Positions 1-7,248 of a DNA stretch of 64,000 nt are shown here, piece after piece. Origin of the DNA: Corynebacterium ciconiae DSM 44920 (GTDB taxonomy: Bacteria > Actinomycetota > Actinomycetes > Mycobacteriales > Mycobacteriaceae). Location of the stretch: contig NZ_CP047189.1 of the NCBI RefSeq assembly GCF_030440575.1, positions 806,001-870,000 of the forward strand. The letters are read 5' to 3'. The position numbers and the translations under genes were made by a program. How positions within the stretch are numbered: the first letter of the stretch is position 1; each line of letters opens with the position of its first letter. The notes beneath the pieces were generated by a model. It was not told where the DNA came from, searched no databases, and saw only the letters and a program-made list of their open reading frames with translations.

Positions 1-1
1 T

Positions 2-673
2 GGCAACCACACCATCCCGGCAGTGTTCTGGGTGGCCGTGATGCTGGGCATCCTCGTGGTACTTCTCTTCGCCTACCCGTGGATCGAGAAGAAGATCACC
101 GGCGACGATGAGCACCACAATCTGCTGCAGCGCCCCCGCGACGTGCCGGTGCGCACCGGTATCGGTGTGATGGCACTGGTCTTCTACGGACTGCTCACTG
201 TCTCCGGTGGTAACGACCTCTTCGCTTATCACTTCGATATCTCTCTGAATGCGATGACGTGGGTGGGTCGTATTGGCCTGATCCTGCTTCCGCCGATCTC
301 CTACTTCATTACCTATCGCATCTGCGTTGGCCTCCAGCGTGCTGACCGCGAGGTGCTGGAGCACGGTATCGAAACCGGTGTGATCGTGCGCCTGCCGCAC
401 GGCGAATACGTAGAGGTTCACCAGCCCATCGGCCCGGTGGACGAGCACGGACACCAGATCCCGCTCGAATACGCCGGTGCCAAGGTGCCGACCCAGCCGA
501 ACCACCTCGGCTTCGGCGGCCACCCCGGCCGCGGCCTGTGGAAGGCCGACAGCGAAGACGTGGCCCGTCGCGCTGCCGACATCGAGCATGCCAACGAAGA
601 GGAAGAGCGCGTCATGCTCGAAAACCTCAACGAGGCCAACCGCCGCGCCGACAAGGATGCCGGCCGCGAGTAA
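2..673 (+). CDS. qcrB: Cytochrome bc1 complex cytochrome b subunit, C-terminal part (5' end outside window)
   Basis: This is the last 223 codons of the cytochrome b subunit of the menaquinol-cytochrome c reductase, an integral membrane protein of the respiratory bc1-aa3 supercomplex. The reading frame is open back to base 2, so the gene is partial and I give no start. Visible are a membrane helix near the window edge ([20 protein letters not shown]), two more hydrophobic segments, and then a long charged cytoplasmic tail of about 110 residues ([20 protein letters not shown] and onwards). Long C-terminal extensions are typical of actinobacterial QcrB. The following NlpC/P60 genes match the usual corynebacterial order after qcrCAB. 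A strong hairpin terminator follows at 725-755. The identification rests on tail character and synteny, because the haem-binding helices are outside the window. Confidence 0.9.
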   Translation, partial: GNHTIPAVFWVAVMLGILVVLLFAYPWIEKKITGDDEHHNLLQRPRDVPVRTGIGVMALVFYGLLTVSGGNDLFAYHFDISLNAMTWVGRIGLILLPPISYFITYRICVGLQRADREVLEHGIETGVIVRLPHGEYVEVHQPIGPVDEHGHQIPLEYAGAKVPTQPNHLGFGGHPGRGLWKADSEDVARRAADIEHANEEEERVMLENLNEANRRADKDAGRE

Positions 674-724
674 CCTCGCACCCGAAGTACACATTCAGTA
701 CTGAGACTGCTGCGTCATAGAGTC

Positions 725-755
725 AAGGGCCCTCACCGTGACGGTGAGGGCCCTT
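725..755 (+). terminator. Intrinsic terminator after qcrB
   Basis: A perfect 14-bp inverted repeat (AAGGGCCCTCACCG, with its complement at 742-755) has a three-base loop and ends in TTCTCC. It lies 51 bases after the qcrB stop and probably ends the qcrCAB transcript. Confidence 0.85.
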
Positions 756-759
756 CTCC

Positions 760-1569
760 TATATCAAGCACCGGCGTATCACGCACCGCATAGTGTCTAA
801 GCCTATATTCGGGGCGCAACGATGAACCAACCTGAGCACAGCGGTGGAGGTCTGGCACTCTGCGCGCAACCACCCACAGGCCCAATGTACGCACGCACCA
901 CGGGAACTGAGAGGCGCCCGCGCAGGCTAGTAAGAGGCCGCTCAGGGGCCGTGGCGGCGATTAGACTGCGTTCGCGCGCACCTCTGCGGCAGCCACTGGG
1001 CTACGAGTGGACGGGCTAAACAATGATCCAATGCGGTGCGCCTGGTGTGCCTGCGTGGTCGAAGGGGGAGCGTCTCGATGGCTGGCTGGGGGAGAAGCCG
1101 CCGGGTGGATAACAATCGTCCACGTACTTCAGGCACGATCGTGCGGTTACCTACTCAGGGAGGCGTTGTCTGGTGCGTGCTATGAGTTCTCTCAGATAAC
1201 ATTTCGGCCACGGTTAGGCCCCTCAGAAACGAGGTGTGTGGAAGGTCACAAAATCCCGTTCTGGCCCGGTGTTGGAAGTTGGGTATCGCCCACTGTCAGT
1301 GCTGGATGTAGTAAAAATATGTACAAAAGCGCAGGTTATATGCATGTAAATTGATGGGCGGCGCCCACGGCTTGTGTAGGGCTCCAGTGTCACTACTTGG
1401 TCACCGGATGGTCACAACTCGATAACAGTGGCGCGATTTTGCTGAAAGCTGGACAAGTATCGTTGCCGTTTCGTAACCTAAACGAGACTTCGCGGGACGA
1501 AGCAGAGAGTAAGAAAAACGATCTGGTCGCCACCGACGAATATCTACCGAAAAGAATAAGCCAGACCTA
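760..1569. other. Long intergenic stretch without recognisable gene
   Basis: About 800 bases contain no convincing protein gene. The open frames here (for example 1007-1354) give Cys/Trp-rich translations with no family resemblance and no ribosome binding site. A possible -10 (TATATT, 804-809) and an AT-rich patch at about 1310-1355 could be promoters, so a small RNA or a long leader for the riboswitch is possible but unproven. I saw no tRNA, RNase P RNA or tmRNA signature. Confidence 0.5.
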
Positions 1570-1746
1570 ATCCGGCACACGCTCTGATCAATCCGCTCAG
1601 TGGGGTGCCGCCGGAGCCGGGGAACCACCTAACAATCTGGGGTGAAATTCTCGCAAGAGCGCTCGAGTGTCGAGTGCGGCGCGAGGATGGGAGGCCTTCC
1701 GGATGCCTAGCCCGTCAGCTAACCCGGCCGGTTCAAACAAGGAAGA
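1570..1746 (+). promoter_or_regulatory. c-di-AMP riboswitch (ydaO/yuaA type)
   Basis: The leader of the following NlpC/P60 gene carries the conserved blocks of the ydaO family in order: a GCCGGAGCCGGGGAACCACC-type block near 1607-1627, CTGGGGTGAAA near 1637-1647, and CCGTCAGCTAACCC near 1711-1724, followed by an AAGGAAG ribosome binding site region. In Actinobacteria this aptamer is known upstream of cell wall hydrolase and rpf genes and lowers expression when c-di-AMP is bound. The outer boundaries are estimated from the conserved blocks, and the expression platform is not resolved. Confidence 0.88.
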
Positions 1747-1762
1747 CGTGGAAAAGTTTCAA

Positions 1763-2392
1763 ATGGGTAATCACAATCGTCGTAGCGCAAGCCGTATCGT
1801 TCGTAACGCAGCAGCCGCCACCGCTGTTGCCGCCGGTGCCTCCGCCGCACTGGCCACCCCGGCCCAGGCCCTCGACATCAACGTGCCGGTTGTCGGCAAC
1901 GTGTCCATCCCCGAGGTTCCGGCAGTGCCCGGGGTTCCCTCCGAGATCAACAACATTGTTGACCCCGGCCAGCTGTCCGCTCAGCTTCCGGTTGAGGTTC
2001 CCGGCCAGGCTCAGCTGAGCCAGACCATCGCTCCGGCTTCCTCCAACTCCGTTGGTCAGCAGATCGTGAGCGTCGCTCGCTCCAAGACCGGTGCTCCCTA
2101 CGCTTGGGGCGCTTCCGGCCCGAACGCCTTCGACTGCTCCGGTTTCACCTCTTGGGTCTACTCCCAGGTGGGCAAGTCCATCCCGCGTACCTCCCAGCAG
2201 CAGGCCGCTGCCGGCACCAAGGTTCCGCTGTCCCAGATCCAGCCCGGTGACATCGTGGCTTACTACGGTGGCGCATCCCACGTGGGCATCTATGTGGGCA
2301 ACGGCACCATCATCGACGCCCTCAACTCCGGCACCCCGGTGGGCGAGCGTCCGCTCGACTTCATGCCGATCCACTCCGTGGTTCGTTTCTAA
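1763..2392 (+). CDS. Secreted NlpC/P60 family peptidoglycan hydrolase
   Basis: This is a 209-residue exported protein. It has a basic N-terminus, a hydrophobic stretch and an ATPAQA cleavage site near residue 36, a Pro/Val-rich linker, and an NlpC/P60 domain from about residue 97 to the end. The catalytic Cys lies in FDCSG (C125) and the first His in ASHVG (H173). The position that normally carries the third catalytic polar residue reads IIDALNSG, with Asp185 where the neighbouring paralogue has His. Such enzymes cleave peptide stems of peptidoglycan during cell separation. ATG 1763 was chosen because it lies after the riboswitch and starts directly before a signal peptide; an in-frame GTG at 1748 is too close to AAGGAAG. 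Expression is probably set by the c-di-AMP riboswitch. A terminator follows. Confidence 0.88.
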   Translation: MGNHNRRSASRIVRNAAAATAVAAGASAALATPAQALDINVPVVGNVSIPEVPAVPGVPSEINNIVDPGQLSAQLPVEVPGQAQLSQTIAPASSNSVGQQIVSVARSKTGAPYAWGASGPNAFDCSGFTSWVYSQVGKSIPRTSQQQAAAGTKVPLSQIQPGDIVAYYGGASHVGIYVGNGTIIDALNSGTPVGERPLDFMPIHSVVRF

Positions 2393-2423
2393 GAAGCGCC
2401 CGACTGTTTCGGCCGAAAGCTAG

Positions 2424-2454
2424 CACCGCAGACCAGTACGTGGTCTGCGGTGTT
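2424..2454 (+). terminator. Intrinsic terminator after first NlpC/P60 gene
   Basis: A perfect 12-bp stem (CACCGCAGACCA and its complement at 2441-2452) with a 5-base loop is followed by TTGTCGTT. It starts about 30 bases past the stop codon. Confidence 0.8.
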
Positions 2455-2504
2455 GTCGTTGCTGGGGGCTTGCTCTAGCCGCGAGGGTGTGGGTATCCGA
2501 GGTG

Positions 2505-2517
2505 GCGTCGATAAGTG
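2505..2517 (+). repeat. Dispersed 13-bp motif, copy 1 (GCGTCGATAAGTG)
   Basis: One mismatch to the 13-mer GCGTCGATAAGCG that recurs in gaps between genes across this window. This copy is between the two NlpC/P60 genes and directly abuts the CCCCG hairpin repeat at 2521. Confidence 0.6.
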
Positions 2518-2520
2518 CAC

Positions 2521-2545
2521 TACCCCCGATTCTCACGGGGTGGGG
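2521..2545. repeat. Small hairpin repeat TACCCCCG-N5-CACGGGGTGGGG, copy 1
   Basis: These 25 bases match the element at 8575-8599 at all 20 positions outside a 5-base central spacer. The CCCCG/CGGGG arms can form a hairpin. No known element was recognised. Confidence 0.6.
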
Positions 2546-2785
2546 TGGCGGCTCGCGCTGGCACAGCTAATAACTTTCACCACTGTTATTCACTCTAAGC
2601 CTCACTAACCACAGTCGAGTTGGCATCAGCAAATTTTGCGCTAAACTAACCCGTTAACTGGGCGTTTGTTGGCCGCTTAGCGCGCCAATGATAACGCTAC
2701 ACGGCGGCCACTCCGCCGCCCTCGCTTTCACCGACCTTGCCGTAGCATCAGCGCCGGCACATTCGATCACGCATTTGGAGAAGAT

Positions 2786-3811
2786 GTGAAGCTCACCAAG
2801 CTCGGGCTCATTACCTGCGCCCTAGCCCTTACCACTAGCGGCATCGCTGCTCCTCTGGCCAGCGCTGACCCCGCCGAGATGGATAGCCTGATTAAGGAGA
2901 TGGACTCCGTCTCCCACGAGGCTACTGCCAAGAGCGAAGAGGTCAAGCAGCTTTCTATCGACATCGATAAGAGCAACGAAGAGGCCGCTCGTCTCACCGA
3001 TGAGTTCAAGCGCGCCTCAGCTGCTGCGCAGGCCGCTGCAGATAATGCCGAGAGCATTCGCGCGGACGTCAATCAGGTAGCCAAGGCGCGTTATCGTGGT
3101 GCGAGCCTCGATCCGCTCTCCGGTATTTCTTCGGCGCACAACCCGCAGGATGCGATCGATCGCACCGCCTATATGAGCGCCCTGAGTCAGCGTAACCAGC
3201 GCATCATCGATGAGCTGCAAGAGTCTTTGCGTCAAGCCGCGCAAGAACACGAGCGCGCCGCCGCGGCGAAAGCCGTCGCCGATTTCCGTCTCGGCGATCT
3301 CAAGGCGCAGCGAGCCAAGCTCGAGCGTGAGCAGGATGAGCTGAACAAGCGTACCGCTGATCTCGAAGCCCGTATTGACGCCCTAGAGCCCACCCTGCGT
3401 GAGGCGTGGCAGAACAAAAACGGCCCCATCGAAGGATTCAATCTCGACGGCATCACTAGCTCCAATCCGGGCGGGATGAATGCTGTGAACGCCGCGATGA
3501 GCAAGCTCGGCGCGCCCTACGGGTGGGGTGCTACCGGCCCCGATGCCTTCGACTGCTCTGGGCTCATGGTGTGGTCCTACGCGCAGCAGGGCAAGTCCAT
3601 CCCGCGTACCTCGCAGGCTCAGATGGCCGGCGGCACCCCCGTGTCGCGCGATCAGCTGCAGCCGGGAGACATCGTAGGTTACTACCCGGGTGCAACCCAC
3701 GTGGGCATGTACATCGGTGACGGCAAGCTGGTTCACGCCTCCGATTACGGCATTCCGGTACAGGTTGTGTCTGTGGATTCGATGCCCTTCTACGGCGCTC
3801 GCCGTTACTAG
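2786..3811 (+). CDS. Secreted coiled-coil NlpC/P60 peptidoglycan endopeptidase (RipA/RipC-like)
   Basis: This is a 341-residue exported hydrolase. A signal peptide (MKLTKLGLITCALALTTSG...ASA) ends near residue 27. It is followed by a long Ala/Glu/Lys-rich coiled coil (about 30-205) and an NlpC/P60 domain (about 230-341) with C257 in FDCSG, H305 in ATHVG and H317 in LVHAS, so the catalytic triad is complete. The arrangement matches corynebacterial and mycobacterial division hydrolases, in which the coiled coil is thought to control access to the active site. The GTG start at 2786 is preceded by GGAGAA at the right spacing. It sits downstream of a shorter NlpC/P60 paralogue with its own terminator, so it probably has its own promoter. 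No riboswitch was seen in its leader. Confidence 0.9.
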   Translation: MKLTKLGLITCALALTTSGIAAPLASADPAEMDSLIKEMDSVSHEATAKSEEVKQLSIDIDKSNEEAARLTDEFKRASAAAQAAADNAESIRADVNQVAKARYRGASLDPLSGISSAHNPQDAIDRTAYMSALSQRNQRIIDELQESLRQAAQEHERAAAAKAVADFRLGDLKAQRAKLEREQDELNKRTADLEARIDALEPTLREAWQNKNGPIEGFNLDGITSSNPGGMNAVNAAMSKLGAPYGWGATGPDAFDCSGLMVWSYAQQGKSIPRTSQAQMAGGTPVSRDQLQPGDIVGYYPGATHVGMYIGDGKLVHASDYGIPVQVVSVDSMPFYGARRY

Positions 3812-3829
3812 TCCTAGCAGCTAGACTGC

Positions 3830-3870
3830 CACCACCGCCGCGTTCGCCAGATACCAACGCGGCGGTGGTG
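3830..3870 (+). terminator. Hairpin terminator after second NlpC/P60 gene
   Basis: A perfect 15-bp inverted repeat (CACCACCGCCGCGTT, with its complement at 3856-3870) starts 18 bases after the stop. The T-run is poor (TCGTATCT). Confidence 0.7.
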
Positions 3871-3940
3871 TCGTATCTGCAGCCGCGAGAAACGGTGGCA
3901 TCTGTGTGTTCTGATCTAGGTCTGGTGGGGTAGCGATCGG

Positions 3941-3946
3941 TAGAAT
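3941..3946 (+). promoter_or_regulatory. -10 element of pimB (TAGAAT)
   Basis: TAGAAT ends 9 bases before ATG 3956, which places the transcription start at or next to the start codon. This suggests a leaderless mRNA and argues against the upstream GTG codons at 3947 and 3950. Confidence 0.55.
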
Positions 3947-3955
3947 GTGGTGACT

Positions 3956-5098
3956 ATGGGCCGCACGCTGCTTGTTACTAATGATTTTCCGCCTACGGTC
4001 GGGGGGATTCAGTCCTATCTTCGTGATTTCGTGTCCTATCTTGACCCCTCGGAGATTGTGGTGTTGGCCTCCACCCAGGACGCTGAGGCTGCTGCGGAGT
4101 GGGATTCTCAGGTGGAGTACACGGTGGTGCGCTGGCCGCGCAAGGTCATGCTGCCCACCCCTCAGTTGCGGGCAGAGATGGTCCGGCTGATTGCCCGCTA
4201 CGATATCGAGACCGTGTGGTTCGGGGCAGCCGCGCCCTTGGCGGTGCTTGGCTCCGCGGCGCGGGCGGCTGGGGCGCGTCAGGTAGTGGCCACCACGCAT
4301 GGTCATGAGGTGGGGTGGTCGATGATTCCGGGCGCCCGGCAGGTGTTGCGCCGCATTGGCCAGTCTGCGGATGTGGTCACCTACATTTCCGAGTACACCT
4401 TGGGCAGGATTCGTCCCGCCTTGGGAAGTCACCCGCGTTATGAGGCCCTACCCTCGGGGGTGGATCCAACGCTGTTTCGTCCTCTCAGCAATGAATGCCG
4501 GTCCGCGGTGCGCGCCCGTTTTGGTTTCGGCGAGGAGCCGTTGATCATCTGCATTTCCCGCTTGGTTCCGCGCAAAGGCCAAGATCAATTGATTCGCGCC
4601 ATGCCAAGAATCCTTGCCCGCCACCCCGAGGCACGGTTGGTGCTAGTGGGCACCGGCTCGTATGAGAAGAAGCTGCGCGCGCTTATCGACGCTCACCTGC
4701 ACACCAACGATCGCATTCACCTCATGGGGCAACTGGACTTTTCGGACATGCGTCAGCTTCTCGCTGCCAGCGATGTCTTTGCCATGCCGGCTCGCACCCG
4801 CGGCAAGGGACTCGACGTTGAGGGGCTTGGCATTGTCTATCTGGAAGCCCAGGCATGCGGGGTGCCGGTGGTGGCGGGGGCATCGGGTGGTGCCCCTGAG
4901 ACCGTGACGGAGGAGACTGGGATCGTGGTTGATGGTCGGGACGGCGACAGTCTGGTGCGGGCGCTGACGCGGCTGCTTGATGATGCCGCTCTGCGCAGCA
5001 CAATGGGGGCGCGCGGCCGGAGTCACGTGGTGCAGAACTGGACGTGGTCGATCATGGCGGCGCGGTTACAGCGTATTCTGTCCTCGTCCGGCGATTAG
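3956..5098 (+). CDS. pimB: GDP-mannose-dependent phosphatidylinositol monomannoside alpha-1,6-mannosyltransferase
   Basis: This is a GT4-family (GT-B fold) mannosyltransferase that adds the second mannose to phosphatidylinositol mannoside at the cytoplasmic face of the membrane. It is an early step toward lipomannan and lipoarabinomannan. The N-terminal TNDFPPTVGGIQSYLRDF is characteristic of PimB. Further GT4 landmarks are HGHEVGWS, LPSGVDPTLFRP, the donor-site SRLVPRKGQDQLIRA and the EGLGIVYLEAQACGVPV block with the E-x7-E pair. The start is taken as ATG 3956 because of the -10 at 3941; GTG 3947 would add three residues. The protein is 380 residues, normal for the family. It precedes glk and plsC as in other corynebacteria, and mptA, a later enzyme of the pathway, lies about 9 kb away. 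Confidence 0.92.
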   Translation: MGRTLLVTNDFPPTVGGIQSYLRDFVSYLDPSEIVVLASTQDAEAAAEWDSQVEYTVVRWPRKVMLPTPQLRAEMVRLIARYDIETVWFGAAAPLAVLGSAARAAGARQVVATTHGHEVGWSMIPGARQVLRRIGQSADVVTYISEYTLGRIRPALGSHPRYEALPSGVDPTLFRPLSNECRSAVRARFGFGEEPLIICISRLVPRKGQDQLIRAMPRILARHPEARLVLVGTGSYEKKLRALIDAHLHTNDRIHLMGQLDFSDMRQLLAASDVFAMPARTRGKGLDVEGLGIVYLEAQACGVPVVAGASGGAPETVTEETGIVVDGRDGDSLVRALTRLLDDAALRSTMGARGRSHVVQNWTWSIMAARLQRILSSSGD

Positions 5099-5119
5099 AT
5101 TGGCGCAGTCTAGCGCATA

Positions 5120-5125
5120 TATACT
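5120..5125 (+). promoter_or_regulatory. Candidate -10 element of glk (TATACT)
   Basis: TATACT sits 45 bases upstream of the glk start. A weak -35 candidate, TTGGCG, is at 5100-5105 with short 14-base spacing. The arms CGTCT and AGACG around 5139-5150 form a small inverted repeat near the predicted transcript start. Confidence 0.45.
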
Positions 5126-5170
5126 GGGTGAGTTTTAACGTCTAGAGACGGGACCTGTAGAGCCTCTATT

Positions 5171-6136
5171 ATGTCTGCCACCCACTCCATCGGTTTCGAT
5201 ATCGGCGGTACCAACCTTCGCGGCGCGGTCGTGACGCCCGAGGGGCGCATCATCGATTCGACGCAGGTTCCCACCCCGTCCACCCCACGTGGACTCGACG
5301 AGGCGATTGCGTATGTGGTCAGCTCTTTGCGCTCTCGACACGAGGTTGGCGCGGTGGGACTTGCTGTCGCGGGCTTTATCGATCCCGAGTGCGAGACGGT
5401 GCGCTTTGCCCCGCATCTGCCGTGGCGCGATAAGAACGTGCGGACAGACATCGAAGGGCTCATCGACCTGCCGGTGGTGCTGGAGCATGACGCCAATGCA
5501 GCCGCGTGGGGTGAGTATCGTTTCGGGGCCGCTCGTGACGCCCAGACGTGGGTGCTCTTCGCTATCGGTACGGGCATTGGGGCCACGCTCATGCACGACG
5601 GCGAGATTTACCGGGGTGCTTTCGGCACGGCTCCTGAGTTTGGCCACATCACTGTGGTGCCAGATGGGCGCCGCTGCCCCTGCGGTAAACGGGGCTGCTT
5701 GGAGCGGTATTGCTCCGGTACGGCATTGCCGGATTTCGCCAAAGAGATCATCGGCTCTGGGGAATTTGAGGATTCAAGCTTTGTGCGCCGATTCCGCTCG
5801 CAGGCGGATGAGCTGACCGGCCGGCGCATCATGCAAGCCGCCTGCAATGGGGATCCGGCTGCGCTGAAGGTAGTGGAACACTTCAGCCACTGGCTGGGGG
5901 AGGGACTGGCCATGGTGGCCGATATCTTAGACCCCGAGCTCATCGTGGTCGGCGGTGGCGTGGCCAAGGATTCGCCTCTCTACCTAGAGGCCGCGAAGCA
6001 GCGCTTCGCGCAGCGTATCGTTGGTGCGGGTCATCGCCCGCTCGCCGACATCAAGACGGTGGAGCTGGGTTCGGATGCAGGAATGATCGGTGCCGCTGAT
6101 CGGGCCCGTACCCGCTTTCTCACCCCGGTGGAGTGA
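5171..6136 (+). CDS. glk: Glucokinase, ROK family
   Basis: The 321-residue cytoplasmic enzyme phosphorylates free glucose to glucose 6-phosphate. ROK features are visible: the phosphate-binding FDIGGTNLRG at residues 9-18, the catalytic Asp in EHDANA (D107), GTGIG near 133-137, and the zinc-binding HIT...CPCGKRGCLERYCSG block (H159, C169, C171, C176). Length and neighbours (pimB upstream, plsC downstream) match the ATP-dependent glucokinase of Corynebacterium. I cannot tell from sequence alone whether it also uses polyphosphate. ATG 5171 is the first codon that leaves the full N-terminal strand. No good Shine-Dalgarno sequence is visible. Confidence 0.9.
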   Translation: MSATHSIGFDIGGTNLRGAVVTPEGRIIDSTQVPTPSTPRGLDEAIAYVVSSLRSRHEVGAVGLAVAGFIDPECETVRFAPHLPWRDKNVRTDIEGLIDLPVVLEHDANAAAWGEYRFGAARDAQTWVLFAIGTGIGATLMHDGEIYRGAFGTAPEFGHITVVPDGRRCPCGKRGCLERYCSGTALPDFAKEIIGSGEFEDSSFVRRFRSQADELTGRRIMQAACNGDPAALKVVEHFSHWLGEGLAMVADILDPELIVVGGGVAKDSPLYLEAAKQRFAQRIVGAGHRPLADIKTVELGSDAGMIGAADRARTRFLTPVE

Positions 6137-6203
6137 TACTTTGCCCACCCGCTGTTGTGTAGAGGCTGAAACCTCGGGACGCGGTGGCTTGTATCTACTA
6201 ACC

Positions 6204-6209
6204 TATAGT
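6204..6209 (+). promoter_or_regulatory. Candidate -10 element of plsC with structured leader
   Basis: TATAGT lies about 110 bases before plsC. The predicted leader holds two short stem-loops (TCCTC/GAGGA near 6216-6228, and GTGCCT/AGGCAC at 6262-6280). Their function is unknown. Confidence 0.45.
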
Positions 6210-6317
6210 TAACGGTCCTCGTGGAGGACAGATCACGCATTCACCGGCGCCGAGCCCTGACGTGCCTACGAGCGAGGCACACCACCTGCGGCGCCCCATC
6301 TGCTAGGGAAGTCGCAC

Positions 6318-7067
6318 ATGAATAACAAGTGGTACTGGGTGTTTAAGCACATTCTCATTGGACCCTTCCTGCGGGTGTATAACCGCCCGGAGATCGAGGG
6401 CAAGGAGAATATTCCCGCTAGCGGTTCTGCGATTGTTGCTTCCAGCCACCAGTCCGTGATGGACTCCTTCTTCTTCCCGCTGCTGTGCGATCGCCAGCTG
6501 ACCTTCCTCGCCAAGAACGAGTACTTCACTGGCACCGGCATCGTGGGCAAGATTCAACGGTGGTTCTTCACCTCGCTGCGGCAGGTGCCCATCGACCGCA
6601 CTTCTGAGGATGCTGCGGCCAATGCCACCGCTGCGGCCCGGAAGGTGTTCGACCGCGGCGATCTGCTCGGCATTTATCCGGAGGGCACCCGTTCGCCAGA
6701 TGGCCGGATCTATCGGGGAAAAACGGGCATGGCCCGCACTGCCCTCGAATGCCAGCAGCCCATCGTGCCGGTGGTGATGATCAACTCGCGCAAAGCCAAT
6801 CCCATTGGTTCGTGGATTGTGCGTCCCGCAAAGGTGTGGATGAAGGTTGCCCCGCCCATTGACCCGATTGCTTTCGTTCGTGAGCGCGGGCTCGAGCCCG
6901 ATAGCCACGAGGCTGCCCGGGCGCTGACGGATCACATCACGGCACTGTTCTCGGAGATGTCTGGATATCCCTACGTGGATCTCTATGCGGCGGACGTAAA
7001 AAATGCGCTCGCAGCGGGCGAGGGGTATCCCGAGGGGGCGGAGCTTCCCCTGAACTGGGAAGGCTAA
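6318..7067 (+). CDS. plsC: 1-acyl-sn-glycerol-3-phosphate acyltransferase family protein
   Basis: This 249-residue PlsC/LPLAT-family enzyme probably transfers an acyl chain to lysophosphatidic acid to make phosphatidic acid at the inner face of the membrane. The catalytic HX4D motif is HQSVMD (H44-D49). The substrate-binding block is PEGTRSPDG (from P121), followed by GKTGMAR and a PIVPV segment, as the family requires. The location next to pimB and glk is conserved in corynebacteria. An acyl transfer to phosphatidylinositol mannosides is conceivable from context but not shown by sequence. ATG 6318 follows GGGAAG at 6306-6311. Confidence 0.9.
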   Translation: MNNKWYWVFKHILIGPFLRVYNRPEIEGKENIPASGSAIVASSHQSVMDSFFFPLLCDRQLTFLAKNEYFTGTGIVGKIQRWFFTSLRQVPIDRTSEDAAANATAAARKVFDRGDLLGIYPEGTRSPDGRIYRGKTGMARTALECQQPIVPVVMINSRKANPIGSWIVRPAKVWMKVAPPIDPIAFVRERGLEPDSHEAARALTDHITALFSEMSGYPYVDLYAADVKNALAAGEGYPEGAELPLNWEG

Positions 7068-7203
7068 AGCCTATTCGCTTAGGCTATCCTGAGGCAAGGT
7101 TTTTTAACTTTTTTCAGCGGCGTCGATAGGGTTATGAAGGTCCTTTAAGGTCCCCCTTCGGTGCCGCTTATGCGTGCGCAGCCGAGGTGGTGCCGGCAGC
7201 TGA

Positions 7204-7216
7204 GCGTCGATAAGCG
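7204..7216 (+). repeat. Dispersed 13-bp motif, copy 2 (exact)
   Basis: Exact GCGTCGATAAGCG, 32 bases upstream of the membrane acyltransferase start. A partial copy (GCGTCGATA followed by GG) lies at about 7119-7129 in the same gap. Confidence 0.65.
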
Positions 7217-7248
7217 CGCTCGATGACCATCTTGGCGCGAAGGAGAAA

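Noticed and set aside
1007..1354. 115-codon open frame in the region after qcrB
   Set aside because: Cys/Trp-rich composition, no ribosome binding site and no recognisable domain.
760..1569. RNase P RNA, tmRNA or tRNA in the empty region
   Set aside because: None of the conserved core sequences of these RNAs are present.
7079..7097. DtxR-like box TTAGGCTATCCTGAGGCAA before the membrane acyltransferase gene
   Set aside because: About 13 of 19 positions match the consensus, but the right half-site is poor and the stretch overlaps a small hairpin after plsC, so I do not list it.
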